From contig CM073538.1 of NCBI GenBank assembly GCA_037074615.1, forward strand, positions 23,089,068 to 23,153,067: a stretch of 64,000 bases of DNA, given 5' to 3'. Every line of letters starts with the position of its first letter. The stretch's first letter is position 1. The stretch is from Leucaena leucocephala (lineage: Eukaryota > Streptophyta > Magnoliopsida > Fabales > Fabaceae). Shown here in pieces: positions 13,450 through 25,994 of this stretch. The position numbers were made by a program, and so were the translations under genes. The notes under the pieces were generated by a model. That model was given only the letters and a program-made list of their open reading frames with translations, was not told where the DNA came from and did no database searches.

Positions 13450-15420
13450 AGTAGATCCAAAATACAAATCCACATCAATTTGGCACGAGATTGACAATGA
13501 CATTGAATATATAATAGGCAAAACCCCAGTAGTTCAGAAGGCTATAAAACAAGTAAACATGAGTTATTAAGATAAGTCTGGAGGCAGAGCACTCCATCTG
13601 CCTCCACTTTCGCATCTCCTCACAGTCCCCCTATCGATATAGATCAAATGATCACCTATAACTGGTAAACTTATAAACCCAATTAACGCATAACAAATTA
13701 GTAACTAGTCTGGCAGTATTGTTAGTTGTAACATTCAACTCACTAAGATCCTAACGCTGCGAGATACCCAAGAGAAGTAAAGGAAATTGAATCACGTAAA
13801 AAAAACAAACGAAAAAAAACCACTGTATTTTCTGCTATCAAGATGCCAGCAACAGCAAATCGAATTCATCATTTCTCTTCTAATTAATTCATATAGGGGG
13901 GAAATCAAACCAATTCCCCAAGTTTCATTTCCAAAGACCACTTATTCCATAGAAGTCTACCGGCAAGCAACCAAAGAGGGGCATACAGAAATTCATTGGA
14001 ATCAACCACTTCAGAAGCGACCACAAGCACATGTAAGAAGAGAAGAGCCCTTACCTACTCAAAACGGAACAGATAGGATTGAGAAAGGAAGGTCAAAAAG
14101 AAAAACGCGGCACCAGAACGGGAGGGTAAAATTCAAGGTAAGGAAAGGGATAGAACAGAGAAATAGAGAGGGAGAGGGATATTTTGTAAACGGAGGAGGA
14201 AGGAGGCGGCGAGAAGGAGAGAAAGTGTGGCGGGAGAGGACCTGTCACAGGCAGGCGCGTGGCGAGGCCATGTCGTTTTGGTTGGAAGAAGCAATCCCAA
14301 TGAGTTTCCCACGTGAACTTCCCATCTTCTCCTCCATACTGCCCACCTCATCTTTCACTTCTCTACGCACTCATCATGCTCCTTTCCACCTTTCTATTTT
14401 AATTCCCTCCAACAAAAATATTCTTTACAAAATATTAGAATATTCTCCACTACTGATAATAAAAATTAATTTTTTTCAATTTCCTATAAAATATGTTTTA
14501 TAGTTGGGGAAATTATATTGCACTATCCTTAGTGTACCACGTCACCTATGCATTCTCTAATAAAAATACGACACATGGCATTTACTTGATTTGACATGTT
14601 GTCATAAACCATGATTGTTGCAAAATGTTATTGTCATTTGCGGCAGGCAATTCACAAAATATTGTAATAGGACACGTTGCATTTTTGTTTTGGGCCCCTC
14701 TAGCTGTTGAATCCAGCCAGCCTTAATATATTATATTTGCAAAGCAGTCATATTTGAAGGGGACGGCAGGGAAAATAGAAAAAGATTAGGAGCTTAGGGG
14801 AAAAAGCAAAATAGAATAAAGAAGAGAAAAGCGTGTGGCTTCCACAGTAAGGGCGTGACGAGCCTTGGGGGTGCCAAGTGTGGCGCGAGAACTGGTGGGC
14901 CACGACACCTTCGCTTTCCGCGGTTGTTAAAATTCCAAAGCGCGTGCCTTCCACAACTCAAGCTGCTCCAACTTCTGCCCCCCTCGTCTTCGGCAAACGC
15001 CACCTCATTCTTTCCCCTCGTAAATTTTTACCTGCTTTTGGAGCACCATATCGTTTATACGCTACCCATTAAAATTATGCCCTTTCACGGAAACTTAATC
15101 ACAAAAATCCAAAACGATTCGCATGTTCCCATGTAGCCAACTTTCACAGAAGCAGAACTTTTCACAGATTCTCTTGAATCTATTAATCTGGTATTCAGAG
15201 ATGTCAACCAAGATCATCATCCATCATGGCAGGTATAAAATCTTTACTACATAATAAACCCAACAAGTAAAAGTGGGTTCTTTTTTGGACCTTAAAAACA
15301 GTGAGAAGGTTCATTCTTTCCTTTTGTGGGCAATCAGTGGTCGTTACACATATGCCAGAACCTTCGTTACATCAAGTAATATTAAAGTTTTATTCACAAG
15401 CATCTATGTCTGCGTTCAAC
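13450..15420. other. Intergenic/5' region upstream of bHLH47
   Basis: Contains the presumed promoter and leader of the minus-strand bHLH gene, with a G-box (CCCACGTG) near 14310. A GC-richer patch at about 14830-15000 has no recognisable coding content. A + strand ORF of 238 codons at 13787-14503 is low-complexity and unsupported. Confidence 0.45.
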
Positions 15421-15421
15421 T

Positions 15422-18400
15422 TCATGTTCTTGAGCAGCCAAGTTTGAACCTGCGAACGCTCATTCTGCCGTTCAGTGCAAGTGCAAGCGCAAGCAAATCA
15501 TGTTCCTCCACATACCAGAGTTCAGACACCGTTGCCTGCTCAAATGGTTGCAGGAGATGCATAAGTATGTCAAATAAAGGTCAGATGAGCTTTTAGAAGA
15601 AAATACTAAATTCACAATTTATTAGTCAATGAAAATTATTACCGGTTAGAGTTTTGCATGCCAGACCCATTAGGTGCTCAGAATTGGGAGTAGATTAAAC
15701 CAAAAAAATAAAGATAATGAAATGATATGACCACAAACCTCGAACCCATGGAGGTCTGTGTTGAGTCGATTAACTAGCTCATGGGACAATTGGAGTTCAT
15801 CTGAGGTTGTTTGCAGCTCCTGTATGCAACAAAAATTGAGAGGAAATTAAACAGTAAACTGAAAAAAAATGTTAAAAAGAACATACTTTTCATTTCACAG
15901 GCAAGAAGGCGTGGATATATTTTGGAATTTAAACTACATGGGGAAAATAAAATGCAAAACTATCATTCACTCCAACAATTTCGTAATGGGCTCCATTGCC
16001 TTTATAGAAAAAGAAGAATTGACCGCTAAATCAACAAGAAGGTTTGGCTAGTAAGAGTGGCCAACATATAAGTGCTTCCTTCTCATGGTCAAAACAACAA
16101 GGCCAAGAATTTCTGCCATTAAACCTTAAAATCAGAATGAATCCAACAATAAAAGATCATAAATTTTAAACACAATGGCTGATTCAATAGTAGTGGCAGT
16201 TTGAACACCAGGAAATGTCCATGGTTCAATTTATAGATTAGTGTTCCATCCGATTTTGGATGGGCGGGTACTCTTGGCATTTACCGAGGGGAAAAATACA
16301 GAGACTTCGAAGTTTTATCACTTGGGAACAAATACGTCTTAATATTCTCTTGGCCAAACTTCACAATTATTATTTTTTACTTGAGAGCACTCTTTATATC
16401 ACGCTAGGAGAAAAAAGATGAGAAGAAAGCATCAAGAAATCATGTATATGATTTGTGCAAATCATTCCTTTTATCGATGTGCTGAGGAGAAAAGATAAGA
16501 GAGAATTCAGGTAATAGAAAGTAACCTGCCAACAACCCAAAAGCACTCCTGTGAAGTCAGAACCACCCTATCTAAGACAATATTCAAAGGGCAGAATGTC
16601 TGAGCAACAGCTTGCACAGAGGCTGCTTCAGCATCTGTCTGAAAAAAATTATGCTCGTATTAGATGAATGCATTGCCAAGAAGAAGCAAAAATGTCCATT
16701 GAAAGTTTACCCCTTCTTTGGTGGCAGGTACAGGTGCAATGTGATGCGAGGCGTGAAACATGATGAAGTGGTACATACTAGAGTTCTGAAACCAGATTGC
16801 TAATTGACACATGTGAAAGAATGCCAATGAATTGAAACAAAATAAGGGGGAAAAGTTTAAGCTATTCAAGTGATTTACAAATAAATGCTGATGAATGGAT
16901 TAAAATCCGTTATTTAATCCATATAGCTTACCTTTATCAAAGTATGGGTGGAAAATATTTTTTACAGCCTTCCTGTGCATTGAAAGCAAGAAATGAAAAG
17001 TTGAAAAAAGAAGACAAAATAATAATGAAGGATTTGCAATGGTGAGGATAATATGATAATCATAATTTATGTAGTGGTATGCTATGCCTCTTTTTCTGGG
17101 AAAGCATAAAGGAATAAAGATGAAAATGTCCAATATGAAGACATTTGTATAGGATACCATAACATGAAACCAATGGTAAATTTCTCCTCATAAAGTATTA
17201 AACGACCATTCACTGGAAATACAACACAAAAATAGCAAGAGGCATTTTCATCTTTATTCACTGGAGAGAGTTCCAGTACTTATGCTATGGGAGCTGAGAA
17301 TTCAGTGCTCAAATACAACGCATTAGCTCTTACAGGAGGATTTGCTGGCTGCACACAGGAAGTAGCCATTAACTGCTAGTCAAAGTATAATGAATTAACA
17401 TGTTAAGTTATTTCACATTACCTTTAGTAGTGGTGTTACTGATCCATCCTTTAGCGTAAAGAGCTCAGAAAGAGACAATGACTGAGAGGTTTTACCCATG
17501 ATTTAGGATAGCAGCTCCATGCTTATCTAGATCTCTTTCCATCTTTTCATATAATTTGGATCTTCTTTCCGAGTTTGAAATTGTTGAATCTGATCCAGGC
17601 CTTCCAAACTTATTATTAATTCACACTCTATGCCCCTCTTGGGACTGATAAGCACATATATGATGCATACACAAAAATTCTCTTGACAAAAATCAAAATT
17701 AGATTTTAAAAACCTTTGCTAACCTCAAGGGATTGGCCTAATGGTTAAGGAAGCGTGATCCCTACCTTGATTGCCAGGGTCTAAACCTTAGGGCCGACAC
17801 CTAAGGAAATTAATTAAAAGACGCTGCAAAGGAAACTTTTGGTGATGATGGGATTAGCAAGATAAGGGAAGGCACAATTTTGGAAAGTACAAGTAGAGGA
17901 ATTTGCACCCTTATGCCCTCAAAGCTTCTTTATGATACTCTAGCTAGTAAATATAATGTACTTCAGTCACATACAAGACAGGCGATTTATTACTAAGATA
18001 CGGATTTAAAATACTGGGTTTTCTAGTTGAAAAGTGGAAAAGAATGAACAAATTCTTCAGTGGGGTGGCTTGAGCTTGAGGAAATAGATTTACGATATTA
18101 ATCGATACTTTATAACCGAGAAATTCAGAGAAATCCTGCTGAAACAGGAACCAATTGCTTCAAGATCTCATCAGGTATATCTTCAGTGCTAGCTAATGCT
18201 ATGGGGCTATGATCCGCCTCGGTCGGAATCACGCCTCAGCAAAAAAAAGATACACCCGATCAATTTCTAATCGGCTAAATTGTCAAGTCAGAGATAGAAA
18301 ATTAATCCTCCATCTGAATTATTGCATTTTCACTGAAGTCACATGGATTTGTTAGCAAGGATTTATTGTTTACCACCCTTCAAAAGCTTCAATGTACGTG

Positions 18401-18576
18401 GCGTGCGAAGAATTAAAAGGGTGTAGAAAGTAATTACCTAAAGAAGATGACACTACGGCATGTGAAGAATTGAGTACAGCCATTCGAAACAAGCAGAAGA
18501 ATAAGAATGCAGAGAGGAGCCAGATCAAAGCTACGGTTTTGGAGTGAGTCCGCCAGCTCACAGTTCTCCCCGTCAT
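15422..18576 (-). pseudogene. Pseudogene of a membrane-anchored plant protein (putative RNA ligase/CPDase-like family)
   Basis: Recognisable exons lie on the minus strand at 18438-18576, about 17422-17620, 17284-17348, 16932-16972, 16711-16799, 16526-16638, 15739-15819 and 15422-15535. Exon 1 starts MTGRTVSWRTHS and has one membrane span (VALIWLLSAFLFFCLF), a signal-anchor arrangement. Later exons read LSLSELFTLKDGSVTPLLK, PANPPVRANALYLSTEF, AVKNIFHPYFDK, AIWFQNSSMYHF plus FHASHH, and VSELWYVEEHDLLAL. From memory this resembles a plant family annotated as RNA ligase/cyclic nucleotide phosphodiesterase-like; the function is uncertain. Lesions: one extra G (CCC at 17505-17507 on +) breaks the frame; the exon 3 donor reads AT at 17282-17283 instead of GT; one A is missing near 16550; and the exon expected between 15840 and 16525 is not found. 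The junction from exon 1 to exon 2 is also unresolved. Confidence 0.72.
17723..17830 (+). repeat. Possible tRNA-derived SINE fragment
   Basis: The stretch contains a box A-like TTGGCCTAATGGTTAAG and, about 45 bp later, a box B-like AGGGTCTAAACCT, the spacing and form of a degenerate RNA polymerase III promoter. No clear 3' tail or target-site duplication was found. It lies in an intron of the pseudogene and does not fold as a normal tRNA gene. Confidence 0.35.
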
Positions 18577-18599
18577 TTCGTTTCGTAGTCCAGTGCAAA

Positions 18600-19380
18600 A
18601 GGACTGAACAGTGTGTAAAGGGTACTATTCAACGCAGTAGCTGCACCATTACCCATTCACTGATTCCATCTCATTGTTGGCGTTGGCTTGCCTTCATGCC
18701 CTCATAGTTCATACTCACCATTCATTTAACTATCCACTGTTAGTTATTGAACTTCTCTTTTTTCCTTTTTAAATTACATTAAGATTCATACTAATTAATT
18801 AACGAAAAATTATAAACATATATTATGATACAATTAATAGAATAATGGTGGTATAATATAACTTTTTTAGCAGGATTAGAGTTATATCAGCCATGGCTGA
18901 ACTGATGGGTTTGAATGTAATACATACGTGTTACCATAGCAGATAAGTTATTGGCGCCAACTAATCACCTAATTTGTTTGTCATCATGGATTGTCTCTGA
19001 AGAGAAAAAGAAAAGATATTATTATTAGTAATTAAATTCATTTATGTTGAATAAAATTTGTGATTTTAGTTAATATTTTATTCACACCATCAAACATCAA
19101 TCAAATTTGACTAAAATTAATGAGTTTACCCTTTTTTTCCCTTATACCACAACTATATTTTATATGATGTTTTTAAAATCATATTTGGTTTGTGAATCTC
19201 ACCTTAAAGTCGTTCAACAAAGCTCAATATTGTCTCAATATTATATATTTCTCCATCTTAATTAATTAGTCATTACAGTGATTCTATATTTGATATTTCA
19301 TTTATTAAGATGGGTCCATCGTCTCGAAACAGATATGTTTCACACACATGTATTATTATTTATTAAAGAGGTTTGTTAAC
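18600..19380. other. AT-rich intergenic region
   Basis: Upstream of the membrane-protein pseudogene. No ORF with family signal, RNA gene or clear repeat is seen. Confidence 0.45.
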
Positions 19381-19387
19381 CTACAGA

Positions 19388-19956
19388 GTCCGTTTAGATA
19401 AAAATTTAAAAAAAAATATTTATAAAAAAAATAATTTTGGATCAATTTTTAAAAAATAATTTATAGAAAAAAACTTATAAAAAAAAGTAATTTTTAAATA
19501 ATGAGTGTTTTGATAGTTATTTCTTAAAGTACTTTTATTATTGGTAAATTATTAAAAATTGTATAATTATTAAATATATGAGAAATAAGAGATGAGAGAT
19601 AGTATATAAGAGATATGAGATAAGAGAGATAGTGTAGAAGATATATAAGAGATGGTGTAAAAAATAAATGAGAGAGGAGAGATGGTGTAGAAGAAAATGA
19701 GAGAGGGTGTAGAAGATAGAGGAAATATGGTATAAGAAAAAATAAGGGTAATATAATAATTGGTTAATTAATAAACGCTTTTACTGTTCTATAAACTATT
19801 CTAACTAATTTATTTAAAATTTTAGTTTTAAACTATAGTTTAATTTAAAAATTATTTTAAACAGATATAAATATTTATTTAAAAAAAATTAAATTTAAAT
19901 TTTATCAAAAAGAATTTTTAAAACTCCAGTGGAGAAAATAAACACCCAAACATAAA
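19388..19956 (+). repeat. MITE-like GA-core repeat, copy A
   Basis: Begins GTCCGTTTAGATAAAAATTT and ends near AACACCCAAACAT, so the ends read as imperfect inverted copies of a (G)TTTGGAT/GTTTAGAT type terminus. The 5' part (TTTATTATTGGTAAATTA) and the 3' part (CTTTTACTGTTCTATAAAC, AAAATTTTAGTTTTAAAC) are shared with three other copies at 22.3, 23.6 and 34.6 kb. Between them is a variable purine-rich core of GAGAGATAGTATA-like units. There is no coding capacity. Probably a non-autonomous DNA transposon family; the superfamily is undetermined. Confidence 0.6.
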
Positions 19957-19959
19957 AGT

Positions 19960-21420
19960 GAACTTAATTAACCGTATGTGAGTTCGTACTACTGTATATA
20001 ATGTAATTTAATTAGAACTTTTGTTAAAAGTAATGTCTGTAAAACTAGAAACCACCAAGCTGTAGCCTAAACGTACGCCACTGAGCACGCACATGCTCCT
20101 GCTCCCGCCGTCTCTTTCCCATTGATCTTTCTCTAAAGTCTAAACCTATCTCCTTACCCACCAACACCCACCATTATATTCACTCTATATCCATCAAATG
20201 TACCAAATAAGCACTGCTACATTGGATCTCACGCAACTTAACCGATTCCGATCAAGAAGTCGTTTTACTCATGCAGAACAGGAAGAGAGTTATTGAATGA
20301 ACTGAAGGAAATTTTACCAGACTTGTGGGACTGATATATGCGCATATATATATTAGAACAACGGAGTGTAACGACCACGAGTCCTCAGGAGAACCACTCC
20401 CAGAAAGCTAATTGTGTTCGATGGATATGGATGGGGACATTCAGGAAAGTGATCGATCATACATAACCAAATTACATGGAATATATATAGAATCTCTGGA
20501 GTTTAAAATTGGACTCGAAGCCCTAAATCCGGCGGATTTGCTCATCCCTTTGAGAAAATTGGTGGTCTAGCTAGTCCCAAGCTTTTCAACTTTTGAAACA
20601 CTACTTGAGAGATCATCATACATATATATATATCTCGTATCGGGGACCATTTTTAATTTCCTGGGTGGAGTGTACGACGTAGGATTAAATTCCATGTGAG
20701 CAATGGGCACGACACACATTCAACGGTTTTGATGCTAATAAATGGCAAATCATGTGGTTACCAGGCTAAATCATTGAGCAAATTAAAGTTCTCTGCCCTT
20801 GCATTTAAACCTACGTACTCGCCGGTGATATCAATGTTCTGACATATTCGTTGATCCCATGCACATCAAGTCTCAGTTTCCCTTAATAAAGAGGATTTCA
20901 AATTATGAGTGTGTTTTAATCAAAATTACTAATGGTCCCCAAAGCACGAATATTTCTTTCTTTCTTCTTCTTCTTCTTTGATACGTAATAATCTGCCGGC
21001 AGAAAATGAAATTTGATTTTGTTGTCGCAGAAAGTGCTGCTCATCACTTGTCAATTTTCACTATGTAAATACATATGATTCATGTGGCCCATCCAGCAGC
21101 TAACCAAATAATGGAGGTGTCACTTAATGGTATGTCAATTTTTTTACATATAAAAAATTATAGATTCGATCCTATTTATAATATCAAACTGTCAGAATAC
21201 CTTCCTACTTTACCAAAAATAAATTAAAGGGATTAATTATTTTTAAAAAAATTGTAAAACCTAACGAATTTGGCATATCATTTTTTGTTGTTGTTTTTTA
21301 ATAATGAAAAGTAATCCAACTGATCAGAGTTGTGTCCACATCTATGCCACCAAGAATTCATTGCTTGCTGGTCTCGTTGCTTCAACAGTACATATTTAAT
21401 ATTGTCTTCAATGGCTCTAC

Positions 21421-21460
<40 letters not shown>

Positions 21461-21492
21461 TTTATTTTCGCAACTAAAAGAGGAAATATGTT

Positions 21493-21530
<38 letters not shown>

Positions 21531-22280
21531 GATACAATTAGTTTCACATTCACACCTCCTCATTTTCAAAGAGGGGTTCTCATCAACAACTAGTTGTTTT
21601 ATATTGATTTTAATTATATTTATACAATTAGGTAATTATTTTATAAATTAAACGTTGGTCCACATTTTTGCAGTTATTACTATCTACCTCTCTTCTTGTG
21701 GAGGAGGTTTCGCCAGCGTCAAAGTGTTTTGCGTTGACAAACGTACGATAGGGAACCGGTCACACACCCTACACTACAACAATGAAATATATATTGCCAT
21801 GTATGATTAATTCAAATATGCATTTCGGGTCTACCTGTAGTAGATATATGAGTGCATGGTATACTTTATTCGATTGACTATATTCTGATTAATTAAAAAA
21901 AGAGACATTAATTAATTGTACATATGGGGGTTGATTATGATTCAGGAACCATATTTTTGGTGGCTGCTTTAAAGTAGTGTGCATATAAATAAAGTTAGCT
22001 TTGGATTATATTGAGCAGACTAATATTATATTTAATCATAGTGATGGGAATATCCTTGTGTAAGTTAGTTAGCGTTTCTTTTACATGAATCAAATTTTAT
22101 TATTAGATATCTTAATTTTAAGATTTATAATTTTTTAATATAAATATTTTTTTAAGTATCAAACTCAATATTTAAAAGATTTTATGTTAGTTTTATTTTT
22201 TTATTTAACTTTCTTACTAATTTCCAATTGTACCAATCATCAATGTTCTTTATATTCTAGTCAGGATGCTGAGGGGATAT
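19960..22280. other. Intergenic region with microsatellites
   Basis: No gene found. It contains short TA tracts, a pyrimidine run near 20957-20981, and the compound (GT)n/(TA)n microsatellite listed separately. Around 21115-21180 there is a weak box A/B-like pair (ATTCGATCC at 21165-21173), too degenerate to call a SINE. Confidence 0.45.
21431..21527 (+). repeat. Compound microsatellite (GT)n ... (TA)n
   Basis: A 28-bp (GT)14 run at 21431-21458 is followed, after about 36 bp, by a roughly 33-bp (TA)n run at 21495-21527. The short ORFs through it are artefacts of the repeat. Confidence 0.9.
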
Positions 22281-22283
22281 AGA

Positions 22284-22742
22284 GCCCGTTTATATAGGAT
22301 TTTAGAAATAGATTTATAAAAAAAATAATTTTTTGGTAGTTTATAGAAAATGAATTTTTGATAAGAGCTTATGAAAAAAAAATAATTTTAAATAAATGAG
22401 TATTTAGATAGTTATTTTTAGAAGTATTTTTATTATTAGTAAATTATAAAAAAATATATGAGTATTAAATGAGTAGAGATGATAAGAGGAGAGATGATAG
22501 AGGTATAGAAAAAGAAATGAAAGAGGGTATAAGAAAAAGTAGGAGAAATGAGAGATTGTGTAAATAAAAATGGGGATAGTATAGTAATTAGTTAGTTCAT
22601 AAGTTCTTTTACTGTTATCTGACCAGTTTATCTAAAATTTTAGTTTTAAACCATGATTTAATTTAAAAATTATTTAAATAAATATATCTATTTATTTAAA
22701 AAAAATTAAAACTTAAATTTTGTGGGTTTCGAAACACACATA
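22284..22742 (+). repeat. MITE-like GA-core repeat, copy B
   Basis: Same organisation and orientation as copy A: starts GCCCGTTTATATAGG, has TTTTATTATTAGTAAATTA, then a purine-rich core (GAGATGATAAGAGG-like), then TTCTTTTACTGTTATCTGAC and AAAATTTTAGTTTTAAACC, and ends near CGAAACACAC. Noncoding. Confidence 0.6.
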
Positions 22743-22744
22743 TA

Positions 22745-23635
22745 ATCCGGGACATGGTTTTATTTTATATCATCCGAGGGAAACATTATTAAAAAGAAAA
22801 AAAGAAATGCGGAGAAAGGCATTGCCAACTGGGGAGTAGCAAGTAGCCATGAAAGTTGATATAGAAGAGAACCAATGATTAAATGCGACCATCCAAACGA
22901 TGGCCCACAGAATGAACGGTGTTGATTGATTGATGGGGGTTTGGTGGGCCCGTTTACCAGTGGGGTCATTATATTATTAGCTCCTTAAGATTTTCTTTAT
23001 TTAAAAATATGTTAAGCCTCGCCGTGGATCTTTCACTGCTGTGGGCCAGCAACCACTGTTGTTTAATGAGAAAGGGAAATTTTTAGTTTTTCAGAAAAAA
23101 TAAATTAAAAGAGAAAAAAAAAAAAAAAGAGATGGAGGAATGATCCACCTGTTTGTCAGTGAAATTGCACATTGGTTCAGGCAATGAGGAGCAGGTGGGG
23201 TCCACCACCTGAAGCAACACCTGGAACCGATAAGGTCAAGACCCCACAGTACGATTACCCCCCTCCCTCCCTGAAAAATCTAAATCATTAACGCAGTAAA
23301 AACCTCGAAATACCGGGCGCACAGTTGAGAATCTGAAGGATAAAAATTTTAAAAAGCTCCGTAAATTTAATATATTTATTATTATACTGAATTTATATTA
23401 TATTTGCCTCGCGGTAACAATGTTTTAACCCTTTACTGTCACCCGCACGAACTTGTGGCCCATAAAGGGAGTGACAGATTTTCATTGTTTTTATAATTTA
23501 TAATAAAATAAAATAAATAAATAAATAAATAAATAAATACCCTCAATATGCCAGTTAGGTAGGAAAGTTGGAAACTTACCGAGGGCCAGGGGAGTGAGTC
23601 GTTTTGCCATCTTCGGTTGAACATTAAAAAGCATA
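22745..23635. other. Intergenic region between repeat copies
   Basis: Contains GTGGGCCC- and GTGGGGTCC-type motifs (22944-22951, 23197-23205) and a (AAAT)n microsatellite at about 23505-23539. No gene is supported. Confidence 0.45.
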
Positions 23636-23640
23636 AAATT

Positions 23641-24434
23641 AGTGTTTGGTTTCCTTCTAAATTAAGTTTAGATTAAAAATTAAATAAATAATTTTTAAAT
23701 ATTCATAATAGTTTATAGACTAAATTATAATTTTAAACTATAATTTTTAATAAATTGATAAGTATAGCTTTTAAATAAAAAAAAATTATAGATTGTTCAA
23801 TAATTTATTTTATCCATATATTTTTTTAATCTCTCTTCTTTTTTGTCGCTTCAGCTGTATCTGCTAACGTCCTTTTATGCTTTTATTATCATATTTAGTT
23901 GTATCTGTTGTCATCTTCTTTAGCTATTTCTATTGTCATTGCTGTTGTTGTTGGGTGAAAAGTTGTCTTCTTCCATCTCTCTCTGTGTATCGCTCTCTTC
24001 ATCCAGATCTCGTCGTCTTCTTTATATCTATGTTCTTCTCCTTTCACTATGAGCTTTCACCACAATCTTCTTCATATTTTAATATGTCTTGTACAGATCT
24101 ATCTTCTTCTCCTGTCATCTTTTCTTGAGCAGGTCAGCCTTCACTTCTCTACTCTGTCATCGTATATTGTTGGTTGTCGCTAATGTCTTTTTCTTCTTCT
24201 TTATATGTTGAGTATGGTGGAAGAAGGATGATAATTGTGAAATATATGAACAATGATTGGAATTATTTTTTTTCGCCTCATATACTTTCTGATAATTTAC
24301 CAATTATAAAATTTATTTTAATAATAACTATCTAAATACTCATTTTATTTAAATTTAATTTTTTTATAAATTCTTATCTAAATGATCTTTTTTAAATTAC
24401 TTATTTTTCACAAGAGCTTCTACTAAACCAAATG
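23641..24434 (-). repeat. MITE-like GA-core repeat, copy C (inverted)
   Basis: Reverse-orientation member of the copy A/B/D family: it opens AGTGTTTGGTTTCC and closes near CTACTAAACCAAATGGG, with the shared AATTTACC/TTTTAATAATAACTATC segment near 24293-24335. The core here is longer and pyrimidine-rich on the + strand (TCTTCTTC-like units), the complement of the GA core of the other copies. A + strand ORF inside (23877-24128) is low-complexity and is not considered real. Confidence 0.55.
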
Positions 24435-24786
24435 GGTATAAATTCAGATATAAAGTAAAAATGAAAAATAAAAGGAGAATTGCACAAACAGTGATGATAA
24501 GATATCGTGTAGTGAAACAATTCAAAAATTAAAAGAGCCACCCAAATACCCCCATTGTTAAATAGTGTCATCATCTCCCTCAAACCCTAAAAAACCCCTC
24601 CTCTGTCTTTCCTTCTTCCTCCTCCTCCACGTCTTCTCTTCCAAAATATTAATCACACCAACAAAAATTAATTTGGGAAGAAATCAATTAAACTGAATTT
24701 TTAAGAACAATCAAACCTCACGTGTCAATACATCATCAAACAACTACACATGTAAGGAAGCACATCATCCCTCATGTGATGATCCT

Positions 24787-25989
24787 CTATGAGTGGTGGC
24801 TAGTGGTGTCGTGCCGGTCGTCGCCTCCGCCACCGTGATGTGATTGGTACCCACTTGCCTGAGACTCTGACAGCTCGATCACCGGCCGGTACTGGCTCAG
24901 CCCTGCCAGCATACTCAAATGTCCTTCGTTAATATTGTTGCCGCCTGATGCAGCGCCGCCGCCACTACTTATCCCCGACGAACCTAATTGTTGACCCGGC
25001 AATAAGGCCATAGGAGTAGGGAAGTTCATGAAATGCAACGCGCTCGACATGCTTCCCTTATACAATCCACCGTTGTTTACCGGCGGGAATGTCCATATAG
25101 GATCACCGCTCATGACCTGGTTACTTGAATTCGTCACCATCCAAATGTTGCCCGGAATTTGAGCATGGCTAGCCGGGATCGCCCCGGCGCTTGACTGCAA
25201 CAAATAACTCCCCATTTGATGCTGCGTTGACGACAAGTCCTGCTCCGTCGGCCGCCGTTTTCTTCTCATCCCTTCTTCTGGGGTTTCCGGCGACAAATCC
25301 AACGACGTAGCAGCCAAAGGCGGACCAGCTCCGTCGCGCAGCTCTTGCTTGGCTTGCAACAGGTTCGTGGTTAGGTTACTGGATTGAAAATTTAGAAGCG
25401 CAGAGGCGGTGGTGTTATCGGAAGACAGACCAATTCCAGGGAACAGACTCCGGCGCTTTTGGATGGAGAAGTTGGGATTAAAGTAGGAGGATCTTAACTG
25501 AGACGGGACCGACAAAGTGGATCCCGAGCTTCTCAAGGATATGTTAAGCGAAGTGAAGTTAGCCGGGATGGTTCCAGTGCCGGTGGCAGCGATGACAGCT
25601 GGCTCGGCCTGCTGGAGCAGCCACTCGACCGTTTCACCGTCAGACTTGTGGCCAAGCTCGCGGGTGAGCTGGAAGACACGAGCGGCACATAGGACAGGCA
25701 TTCTAATGCGACGGCCACGTCCGTCGACCTTAGTGTGGCGGTCCTTGGTGGAGGTTCTCTTAGGCGGAGGCTTCTTATTGGAGGAGGGTTCCGTGGAGGG
25801 GACGATCTGGTTATTGGATCGGTTGGGATTGGAGGAGGCAGCAGGCTCGGCAGAGATGGCCAAGGAAGGGTAAGGAGAAGAGGAGGAGCAAGGAGCAGCT
25901 TCTTGATCTTCTTTGTTCTGGAGGAGCTGAAAGGGAAAGGTGGGACGGTGGAGATGCGGGCGGTGGTGGAGATCATCACCTCCTTCCAT
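24787..25989 (-). CDS. TCP14: Class I TCP transcription factor, TCP14 type
   Basis: Intronless 400-residue nuclear transcription factor. Class I TCPs bind GTGGGNCCC-type and site II sites and promote growth, germination and immunity programmes. The TCP domain spans about residues 80-135: basic region KDRHTKVDGRGRRIRMP, helix I with the class I Cys (Cys101 in VLCAARVFQLTREL), the loop GHKSDGE, helix II TVEWLLQQAEPAVIAATG. The class I follow-on GTIPANFTSLNISLRSSG comes next. The N-terminus (DLHHRPHLHRPTFPFQLL) and the C-terminal blocks IPGNIWMV, PIWTFP, LHFMNFPTPMALLPGQQLG and SQASG match TCP14 rather than TCP15. The start ATG opens the conserved N-terminal block and stops precede it. The coding region is GC-richer than its surroundings, normal for TCP genes. 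It is the only gene in a desert of about 12 kb. Confidence 0.96.
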   Translation of the reverse strand: MEGGDDLHHRPHLHRPTFPFQLLQNKEDQEAAPCSSSSPYPSLAISAEPAASSNPNRSNNQIVPSTEPSSNKKPPPKRTSTKDRHTKVDGRGRRIRMPVLCAARVFQLTRELGHKSDGETVEWLLQQAEPAVIAATGTGTIPANFTSLNISLRSSGSTLSVPSQLRSSYFNPNFSIQKRRSLFPGIGLSSDNTTASALLNFQSSNLTTNLLQAKQELRDGAGPPLAATSLDLSPETPEEGMRRKRRPTEQDLSSTQHQMGSYLLQSSAGAIPASHAQIPGNIWMVTNSSNQVMSGDPIWTFPPVNNGGLYKGSMSSALHFMNFPTPMALLPGQQLGSSGISSGGGAASGGNNINEGHLSMLAGLSQYRPVIELSESQASGYQSHHGGGGDDRHDTTSHHS

Positions 25990-25994
25990 TAAAG

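Noticed and set aside
13787..14503. 238-codon + strand ORF upstream of bHLH47
   Set aside because: Low-complexity Arg/Glu/Gly composition from a GA-rich leader region on the opposite strand; no family signature or splice context.
17723..17830. tRNA gene
   Set aside because: Box A- and box B-like motifs are present but no cloverleaf forms, so it is listed only as a possible SINE remnant.
21330..21593. ORFs with Cys-Val and Ile-Tyr repeats
   Set aside because: Translations of the (GT)n and (TA)n microsatellites.
23877..24128. 83-codon + strand ORF
   Set aside because: Lies in the pyrimidine-rich core of MITE-like copy C; low-complexity.
25517..25992. + strand and alternate-frame ORFs across TCP14
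   Set aside because: Shadows of the GC-rich TCP14 coding sequence.
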